Of a DNA stretch of 64,000 nucleotides, positions 55,431 to 64,000 are shown piece by piece. The DNA is from Macrotrachela quadricornifera (lineage: Eukaryota > Rotifera > Eurotatoria > Philodinida > Philodinidae): positions 764,863 through 828,862 of the forward strand of contig JAJEKB010021753.1 of assembly GCA_022393335.1 (NCBI GenBank), in the 5' to 3' direction. The first letter of the stretch is position 1, and every line of letters begins with the position of its first letter. The position numbers and the translations under genes were made by a program. Under the pieces are notes generated by a model that did no database searches, was not told where the DNA came from, and was given only the letters and a program-made list of their open reading frames with translations.

Positions 55431-58037
55431 ATGATCAGAGCTATCATTCGTTGTTTCGTTTTCATACTCCTCTAGTAAGTCACAGTGTGATTTATTTCGG
55501 TATTTTTCTAACTTTCCATTGTTTTCTTTTTCAGCACTGCGGGTTTCATTTTTGACTATTTTTTCTACATGCGTAATTATTCATTTCTATTTTGACTAGT
55601 CCGAGTTACCTCTCAACTATGTCACGAAACGTCTCAATATGAGCGATGTTCGACCAACTCTGCTTGTCGATGTCTTCATATAGCTGGCGCCGTAGCTGGC
55701 ACTGGTATTTGTGTCATGGACCAGTGGATTTTCATTGAGATGGTTGCATGTTCACCACCTAACAATATTTGTTATAACCCAGGAGAGCTGTGTGTCCATC
55801 ATCCTCTATATCATGATCAGCCTGTTTGTTTGCCTAGGTCGGAGATTGATCCACGCATTTGTCCACCCATTGCAGGTAAGAGAACAAACAAGAATCCACG
55901 AGTTCCTGTTAAACTCGAACTTATTTAAGGCATTATTTTGTATTATGAATTGCAAGATATGTACTACCTAGAACAAAACTTACGTGTTATATCAAAGATC
56001 TGGAAAAAAAACTATACGCGCCACGAGCCCATGCCAGATACTGTAGTCAAACCATACGCCACTTTACCACTTTTCGAAGCGTAGAAACGATTTCTCGTTC
56101 GATTGAGTCTGACACTGTTTGATGCTTTAGTCTCTCTGCTATTTAGTAATTGCAAAAGAGAGTGAAATAAAGAATAACTTGGAAAACTATTGTGTTTCTT
56201 GATATGAGCAAAGTATGGGATCTGAGCTGATTCTAGCTTAACAAATTCTCATCATCAACGTTATTAGATTAGTACACCGACAAAGTGAATTGAAAAAGAC
56301 TTATTATATCGCCATACAGTTTTTGGAAAGAAAAGATCACTTTTCTCACCAATTGATAATATCATTTTACTGCAATAGACAGCTGGAATTTCACTTGAAA
56401 CTTCGAACTACTGAATTCTACAGGGTTTTTTTTATGTCAAGCAAAGAATTATACGCTTTACTTACACATATGTTTTATACTGACGAATAGCAACGAACAC
56501 TACAAGTATAACCAGCACAAGTGCAATCAACACAAGTACAACCAGCACAAGTACAACCAGCACAAGTACAACCACAAGTAAGTGTTACTCCTTCTGTAGA
56601 AGATACAGGATGAAAATGAGGGAGGATGTATTGCATTGACCTCTCATTCTGATAAGATCTCTGTTTCTTCTATCGATCTAGGTTCAAAGACTAACAAGCT
56701 CTTTAGATAGAGGGGCGTCATTTGGAAATAGATAAACAATAGGTGGATGATGAGATGCTTAACGACACTACATCCAAGTCATGAATAAAGAAGCCTGATA
56801 GACTTTATAAAAATTTGATACTGTAAAAGATGGGATCTAAAGGGCTTGAGCAACTAAATATGTTTCCTCATCAGTAGAGAATTGATGTTCAATAGTTGAT
56901 TTATTCAGTTAAGTGTGGCACTTCTTCTTTTCTACGTTGAAATAATAGAAAAAAAATCAGATAGATCGAAATCAATTGCTGAATATGACTGTTTTTCCTG
57001 TACATTCATAGTTTCAAGGAGTTATTTCAACAAAACAAGAGAAATTTCTTTGTTTGTTCTCGCTTCTTCTTCGATTCATCTGAGATGATCGGAGAGATCG
57101 CTTCTTCTTTCTTATTGTAGTTTTTCTCATAAATATTCCTCACAATGCTCGATGGAAACAGAATGGAGTCACTGTTGCTGGAGGAAATGGTCTAAACAAT
57201 GCACTCAATCAACCCCATCACCCTCAAGGTCTCTATGTGGATGATGATCAAAGTGTTTACGTTGCTGACTATTACAATAGTCGTATTGTGAACTTTGAGA
57301 GTGGCGCAATGAGTGGTGAAGTAGTAGCTGGTGGAAATGGAAATGGAAATCGAACAGATCAGCTATATAGTCCAACAGATGTGATTATTGACAAAGAGAC
57401 AGACGGTCTCATCATCTGTGATTATGGGAATCGACGAGTGATGAAATGGTCTCGTCGAAGTGGTACAACAAGTGGAGAAATAATTATCGAGAATATTACC
57501 TGTCACGGATTAACAATGGATAATGAGAGATTTCTCTACGTCACTGACTGGAAACAGCATGAAGTGAGACGATATAAAATGGGAGAAACACAAGGAACAG
57601 TTGTTGCGGGTGGAAACGGACTAGGTGATAGGCGCAATCAACTGAATGAGCCTTGTTACACTTTTGTCGATCAAGATCAGTCGGTGTATGTGTCAGATCG
57701 TAATAATCATCGTGTGATGAAATGGATGAAGGGTGCGAAAGAAGGGATTGTTGTAGCGGGTGGTCAAGGGCAAGGGAATGCTTTGACGCAATTGATTAGA
57801 CCTCAAGGAGTGTTTGTCGATCAGCTGGGCACAATTTATGTGGCAGATTGGGCGAATAATCGAGTGATGCGTTGGAGTAAAGGAATGACACGGGGGCAGG
57901 TGATTGTTGGTGGAAACGGACAAGGAAAACAGGCAAATCAGTTGAATAATCCTGTGAGTTTGTCATTCGACCGACATGGTAATTTGTATGTCGCCGATAC
58001 CTGGAATAATCGTGTACAACGATTTTCAATTGAATAG
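55431..58037 (+). CDS. Secreted Cys-rich + Ser/Thr linker + NHL beta-propeller protein, multi-exon
   Basis: Exons by splice sites and phase: 55431-55474 (signal peptide, MIRAIIRCFVFILL), a short second exon from 55535, 55600-55875, 56491-56577 and 57121-58037. The third exon encodes a Cys-rich module (LCHETSQYERCSTNSACRCL..., CYNPGELCVHH). The fourth is a Thr/Ser-rich linker (TSTTSTSTTSTSTTT), probably O-glycosylated. The last encodes about six NHL blades (VAGGNGNGNRTDQL, VYVSDRNNHRVMKW, ending NNRVQRFSIE) and is followed by AATAAA at about 58092. It is probably an extracellular propeller. Exon 2 is uncertain: it either ends at 55572, needing a 27-nt intron, or is an 8-nt exon ending at 55542. 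The propeller exon is closely related to exon 2 of the B-box gene at 22408. Confidence 0.75.
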
Positions 58038-58249
58038 ACAACAAACTGATGTTATTTGTTTTGTTGTTGAGAAAGTTTAATTGATTTTCGTGAATAAATA
58101 AATGTGAAAACTTCGGATCTTACCCGAAAGTTATGTGTACTTCAAAAAGTGCACGAGACAAATGAGTCATCCTAGAATGTCTGGACACCAAAATTATCAT
58201 GTGAAATCTTTTTTATGAGCACGATTTCTATTGACTGTTGCTCATCCGA

Positions 58250-58660
58250 GAGAATACATCCTATTCCGTGATGTTGAACATTAGTGGAATCAGTTCCGCC
58301 TAGGATCTAGTTACATCCGGTTTCGGAAACAGATATTAGCATAATACGATTCAATTCCGGAATCAGATGGAATCCCTAAGAATTCCTTCCGATTCCGGAA
58401 TCGATGGAACTAGTACCGATTCCGGAATCGCTTCTTGCCCTCACCCTCATGTTTGGTATTGTGGTTGCAGATTAACCTTTAACACAATCGAGCGCTTCCA
58501 GATCCGCTTCCAGACGGAATTATACAGAATTCCCTCCGATTCCGGAATCGCTCAGCGGAATCCCTTCTCAGACTTCATGTAAATCCGCAATCGGTGGAAT
58601 TAGTTCCCTAGGCGGAACTAATGCCCTAATGTTCAACATCGCAGAATAAGATGACTGCTC
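58250..58660. mobile_element. MITE of the 'GAGAATACATYCTATTCCG' family, 411 bp
   Basis: The left end GAGAATACATCCTATTCCGT and the right end (complement GAGCAGTCATCTTATTCTGC) are inverted relatives; both continue with GATGTTGAACATTAG and GTTCCGCCTAGG. The inside repeats GATTCCGGAATCG several times, a self-complementary word, and is much more GC-rich than the surroundings. A second copy lies at 33929. The open frame 58367-58582 is a product of the repeats. Confidence 0.7.
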
Positions 58661-60739
58661 AAATCATGGATATTAATCTATACGTGGTGTTACTATTGTT
58701 GCACTTATTTGTATCTATTATAACGAAGGCCGATCTGTACATTAGGATATTCTCCAGAAAGAAACTATTCTTTTCTAGAGTAAAGGCCACGAATATCTTC
58801 AAAAAATAAGTTGAAATACGAGAAAATAAAAACCATGTTCGTTTTAAATCACCTCCAGCAACAGCAGATAAAAATGAATATTGTAGTGATCCACACTGAA
58901 TATTTAAATTAACTTAAAAAATCCATAATAAAGGCTAACAGAAAGAGTTTTATCTTTTTAAAATATTAGTTTGAATTTGTAATTTCGCGTATAATTACTA
59001 GAGGATGTGAACTTTATATCCTATTTGTTCACTTTAACTATGAAGCGATTTAAAAACATTATTAATGAATATTTTCCAATATCTCAAACTTTTCATATTT
59101 TAAAGGTATAGTATATTTCATGTGTGTGAGATTTTTTGAATGATCTACATTAGAAAAGGATTTTTTTTTAAAAGAAAAACGTGTCATTCTGTAAAGCTAA
59201 GTACAGTGAATAAGTTTTTATCAAGCAAAATTTTTTCTACTATTACGATCTAATGCGAAAAACTTGATTTTTACAAACTCCCCATCTTTCATATTACAAT
59301 CAAATCTGATCGAACCCGGAAGATATTACATTATTCCAGTATTTGCTACAAATTGTCACAATTTGAATAAAATGGTCCCTACGAATTTTTTCATCAGATC
59401 TCTTATTATCGTATATTAACTGAAAGATTTCATTAAGATAAGCAGTTTTGTTGATGGAACTTTTTTTTGTGTTTTCATGTACAAATAAAAAGTTTCGTGA
59501 TGTGTGGGGGGGGGGGGGAAGGCACCCAGTGTAAGTCTCTATACCGATACACTTCAACATTCTCATTTACATCGTGGTTTAAAAAATTCAAATTTCATCT
59601 TCTTTCTAAATGAAATAAAACAATAAATAAAATTTTATGAAAAACTACAGAAAATGATCTATTATGATTTAATCTTACTTATTTTTAAACATAATTAAAA
59701 ATTAGGTTGTCTTATTACTTTTGGAAATTTTTTATTATGTAATCTTAATTTGAAAAATAAAATTTTCTTATATTCGATCTTTTCTTTAAAAACATTTTCT
59801 AATCATTATCCTTTCTGCAAAAAATTAAAAATAAATTAGCATTTTTTCTATCAATTAAATATTTCACAAACATTCATTCATGTAAAGTAAATTCACGATT
59901 CCCATCAAAATTTGTCTTTTGTCATCGAATCTATTATTCTTCCCTTAAAATAACATCTTAACATAAATTTACGTTGGATGAGGATATAACAGAATATATT
60001 TTCTTAACAACTTTATTTCAAAGAATAAGGTAAGAGAATCCATCAGTTATTGTTGGAGTAATTTTTTTTCCAACATATTATTAATTATGTCAAAATTGAT
60101 TGTATGATTAATATATGATCACTTCCGAGCACAACAAATTACATGTTTATTACTTACGAAAAAGTTTCCCATCATTTTACTAATCTTATTATACTTTGAT
60201 AAAAGTAATGATTGAATGAATCATTGAAAAAATTGTGCAATAATTACTTCCTATGAATAATTTTTTTTATTGGTTTATTATAAAACAGTAGATATGCTTG
60301 TATTTGACAAACATCAGTCGATAGTTTGTATTTTTGCAGAAAATATTTGATCAGTACTCAAAGTATGACGTATTTTATGTATTTTCATCAATTCTTTTCT
60401 TCCAACTTTCAAAGAAATAAAACAGTCAACATTCAGGTGAATTATTTGAGAATCAGAATAGTCGAACAACAATGTTAATGTATTATAGATGTTTCTGTAA
60501 AAGAAGAGGTTTGTAATATTGTTATTTTTTGATTATTATCGTTTAAAGTAAAATTGAATCCCCATTTGCCGAAATAGACTAAGACCATCAAAAAAAGTGC
60601 TTATAATTTTTATGAAATGTTATTTTTTTCAAAATTTTTGGTTTTTATGTAAAGCATATTTTGACGGAAAATATATTTACATGGATTGTCTTTTAGATAA
60701 TTAATAGTAATATATTCTTGTCGATTAATATCTTAATAA
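58661..60739. other. AT-rich intergenic region upstream of EMC7
   Basis: Over 2 kb of very AT-rich DNA with no convincing frame. A 13-base poly-G run (near 59505-59518) is conspicuous. Nothing else is recognisable. Confidence 0.5.
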
Positions 60740-61522
60740 ATGATTAATCTTATCATATGGTGTTTTATTTTTTCTCGAACATTAATCCTGGTTGGTACTG
60801 CATCACCATCGACAAGTTCTACTGATAGGATTGATTTATATAAAATTGAAGGACAAATTGTATTTCCACCGAATGAGGATGTTCTTAATGATATACGTAT
60901 ACTAGTTGATGAAGGTCAATATGTTGGAATACCTCGAATCGATGGAACTTTTGTCATAGCAGGTAAATTATCTCATCTAGACAAAAAAAACGATCCATGA
61001 AAATCTTTCGAAATGTGTTCTTCTTGTTTAATAGGTATACCGAGTGGTTCATATATTGTTTCAGTTAGTTCACCATTTTATACATTCGAGCCAGTACGTG
61101 TTGATATAAATACGAAAGGAAAAATTCGTGCTCGTGCAGTGAATTATCTTGAACCAGGCAAAGTTATTACAATGAAATATCCTCTTCGATTTGAAGCATA
61201 TATCAAATCAAATTATTTTCAAAAACGTGAAGTCTACCATCTGACTGATATTATTTTCCATCCGACATTTTTCGTTATTATCGTACTAGTGGCTTCCCTT
61301 ATATTTCTACCAAAATTTGCTCCACAACCACACGAAATCGAACAATTTATTCAGCCAAACATGAATTTGCCTGATATTACTGACTGGGTTATTCGATGGA
61401 TCGGTGGTCCCAGGAGACGACAACCAGCAAGTTACGAGGCGGTTGAGCAAAACAAAACTGAAACCACTCCTCAAACCGAGGTACAATCGAAAACTAAACG
61501 AGCAAAAAAGAAAAAACATTGA
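60740..61522 (+). CDS. EMC7: ER membrane protein complex subunit 7 (EMC7)
   Basis: Two exons: 60740-60962 and 61035-61522, with a 72-nt GT..AG intron joining GCA G|GT, give 236 aa, the usual size. A signal peptide (MINLIIWCFIFSRTLILVG) is followed by the beta-sandwich lumenal domain (KIEGQIVFPP, VGIPRIDGTFVIAGIPSGSY, then FEPVRVDINTKGKIRARAVN, which is the most diagnostic part). A transmembrane helix follows (FFVIIVLVASLIFLPKF) and a cytosolic tail with LPDITDWV and a Lys-rich end (KTKRAKKKKH). EMC7 belongs to the EMC insertase, which places tail-anchored and multipass proteins into the ER membrane. It is a conserved housekeeping gene and the best anchor for aligning this window to other species. 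AATAAA follows at about 61567. Confidence 0.95.
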
Positions 61523-61780
61523 GTTTCTGCACATGCGTTCTCTTTTTGTTTGACAATGATAGTGAGAATAAAAAATATATGATCATTGTATAGTGTATTG
61601 ATTGTATTAAATGAAAGCTTGCTCGTACTTTGAGTCTGTATAATATCATTTGTTCTTAAATGTTAATAAAAAAAATTCAAGCTAAGAATAAGTATAGATA
61701 TTGTTCAATATCAATTATTATTAGTTATGAGATGATATGTTTTGAATGACATACTTTTCTTTTCTTACTATAACTATATA

Positions 61781-61929
61781 CAGAGTGACGCAGCAAAACT
61801 TTTTTTTAGTAAAAAGACGAAGTGTGCACTTTTTGGGGGATGTAACATAATTTTAAGTGACAAATAAAAGAAATTTTTGAAGATTGGGGAGATGTCGCAT
61901 CCCCTACCACCCCGATCGCGCCACCCCTG
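61781..61929. mobile_element. 149-bp hAT-type MITE with near-perfect 8-bp duplication
   Basis: Ends CAGAGTGACGCAGC (61781) and GCGCCACCCCTG (to 61929; complement CAGGGGTGGCGC) are inverted relatives of the CAGRGTGRCGC type. The flanks are actatata (61773-61780) and actatgta (61930-61937), seven of eight bases alike. No coding capacity. Confidence 0.7.
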
Positions 61930-61937
61930 ACTATGTA

Positions 61938-64000
61938 TGAAACATGTAAACTAAAATAGAAGTTGTTAGAATCAAAAATTTTAAGAACTGTATCAATTTC
62001 ATGTTGCGTCTCTTATCTGTAGCTCTGTGAATTAAGTGATTTAGAGTGCTTATCAATATATCCAATTGAAAAATTGTTTGTATTTGAATGAACACATTAT
62101 TCTTATAGATATCATTGTAACTTACATGATAATAAAATAATTTAGATATTGATGAAACATCTAAGTTTAGAAATCTTTTATATTCAATTATGTTTTTTGC
62201 TCGACTACCACCCAAGCTGTTCAATAGCTGAATAGTTTAATACTACTTATGAAGAATAGATTTCAACTAGAACTGGCAGTTTGACTCGTTACTTGCTAGA
62301 TTAGACTTGGAACCAGACCGACGGGTTTGCACAGGTTTTTTTAATTTTTTTGAAAACTAAAACTTGGTCATTTTTAAAGATTTTCATGGGATCAATGGTC
62401 AAGAGATTTGATCCGGAAAGTTTCCTACTGGCAAAATTTCAATCGTATTGAAAATCCCCACTCTAAATATTGACCAACATTTTCTCATCCTTCCATCAGA
62501 GGCTCATATTATGTCGAATGAATTTATTATACTGACGACAAATTAGTCAAATTTTGCAAGTTATTGTCGATTTATGTGCAAGTTTTTTTTGAAACTTCTG
62601 GATCATGCATATACAGTAATTTTAGATAATTTTCATTAAAGCTTAATAGCAACCAGTATTCAAATTCATGCTTTCATAACAAAATATTTCTAATGAAATC
62701 ATTTCTATTGTCAAAGTTTTTCTAAGTACTAGTATTATGTAACTGCGATCATATTTCGGTATCAATAAATCTTAAATAGGAAGTCTAATGTAAAAATCCT
62801 ACAGATTAGCACACATTATCTTTCTCTCTGCAAAAGCATTCTTCGGTGGAGTGGAATACATTTCAGCTGTGTTAAGGAACTATGTCAGGGTTGCCATTGC
62901 ATAAGGTTTTAAATAGTGCACAAAATGTCTCTCATGAGGTACATAGGTTATCTGACAATGCGACATAATACTGTAAAATATCACTCAGAAAAAACATCGT
63001 TCTGTGAAATACTTTATATTGACCTTTTTTCTTGCAAAAAATGGCTGAAAATATTGGTTTTTTCCTAAAAGAACAACCCGAAAAATCGATTCAGTAAATC
63101 AACTGAAGATGTTCAATTAAAAAGGACATGCACTATAGTAATTAAATGGCGTAAACATTGTTATATCAGGTTGATACGAGAGGATGAAAAATTCTTGCAT
63201 TAGAGTTCGAGACGTATGTTTTATCAGTCGAATGATGTACAAATAGATGGAATTCTAGATAAGTTAGTAAACTGTTCAGGAAAAGACATTTTTGTGTATG
63301 AAAAAAAACTTTTCCTTACAGTTTCGTCGTCGAAGATAGCTATGCTTGTAAAAGCTTGTTTAAAAGTAAAGATTTTGACGAAGAGGAAAGAACGATTTGA
63401 GAGAAAAATAATTAAAAGAAGCAAAGTCTGTTTTGTCGATTACAGCGACGCAAATATTGACTTTCCCTGAAGCACAATGTTTTGGTTGACATCTTGATGA
63501 TTCCGCTTCATTCTACCACCTATTTGAAAAGAAATACTTTCCTATATATAATTTACAAAATGTGTTATTCACTTTTGCTTTCAAAAGCAGACGGCTGCGG
63601 TAAAAATTATAACAAGTAGAGCTAACCAAACAGAAGCAAAATCAGTGTGTTGAATAAATAAGTTATTCACTTATGGGTGAAGTGCGTCCACGTCTTTCTC
63701 AAGCGTCGCAAAGCGAAAAATATTCCCATTCACTTACGACTTTCTTTTGGAGGGGTGCGCAAGTACGAGTACAAATTGTACTTTGATTTAACCACAACAC
63801 CCTACATTAAGGCACAAGAGGCAACATCAATTGAAGCCCACAATGTTTCTGGTCCTTATGGAACGAATCCTACGCTTGTAATCTAATCACTAATCGATAC
63901 AATCATCCACAGGCTTATACTGACCGAGTATGGGTCTCAAGTACCTAGAATTAGTTGGCTTGTACTGTCATGTACTGACCCTACTTTGGGTCTGTAAAAC
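61938..64000. other. Intergenic region to the window end
   Basis: No recognised gene. The frames at 63216-63470 (84 codons, Lys-rich) and 63677-63886 (69 codons) have no known motif; the second is less AT-rich and could be a gene fragment, but nothing supports it. The last 100 bases (gtactgaccctactttgggtc) hold short direct repeats. Confidence 0.4.

Noticed and set aside
55573..55599. 27-nt intron in the secreted NHL gene
   Set aside because: Kept only as one option: all other introns here are at least 47 nt, and an alternative donor at 55543 gives a 57-nt intron with an 8-nt exon; neither can be settled without cDNA.

Overview
The window looks like a bdelloid rotifer nuclear genome (Adineta/Rotaria type). 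The evidence is AT-rich DNA, genes with introns mostly of about 47-72 nt ending in clean GT..AG, and gene families that bdelloids carry in many copies: LDLR-A/EGF receptors with a membrane C-terminus, B-box/NHL proteins, arginine ADP-ribosyltransferases and F-box proteins. The wide gene-poor stretches packed with short inverted-repeat transposons also fit. A 10-N gap at 26004-26013 shows this is a scaffold.

Layout. 1-3970 (-): a large single-exon LDLR-A/EGF receptor cut by the window edge. 3971-16117: no gene, but layered mobile elements: a CAAGGGGG-family hAT-like element, a mariner relic with intact ends, and a nest of three elements (solo LTR inside a hAT-like element inside a long-inverted-repeat element). 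16118-19255 (+): a 1045-aa protein built from eleven 67-aa repeats, unlike any family I know. 19331-20767: a long-inverted-repeat element. 22408-25576 (+): a two-exon B-box + NHL propeller gene whose stop codon lies on the edge of a TA-flanked MITE. 29297-30019 (-): a Rho-type GTPase with altered catalytic residues. 30228-31176: a hAT-like element with a perfect 8-bp target duplication. 32418-33296 (-): an arginine ADP-ribosyltransferase. 33929-38390: satellites and MITEs. 38390-42925: a decayed intron-bearing gene butted against a cluster of Helitron-like units. 45378-47782 (+): a nine-exon TRPV-like channel. 48414-50160: a piggyBac transposase remnant and a decayed spliced gene. 50844-51890 (+): an F-box protein. 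53259-53489 (-): an ADP-ribosyltransferase fragment. 55431-58037 (+): a second NHL gene with a secreted Cys-rich N-terminus. 60740-61522 (+): EMC7. The rest is AT-rich non-coding DNA.

The genes do not form one pathway. Recurrent themes are sensing at the membrane (LDLR/EGF receptor, TRPV channel), beta-propeller proteins that share one terminal exon type with different N-termini, and signalling proteins (Rho-like GTPase, ADP-ribosyltransferase). The strongest candidate for something undescribed is the 67-aa-repeat protein. No operons, CRISPR arrays, rRNA genes or intact tRNA genes were seen.
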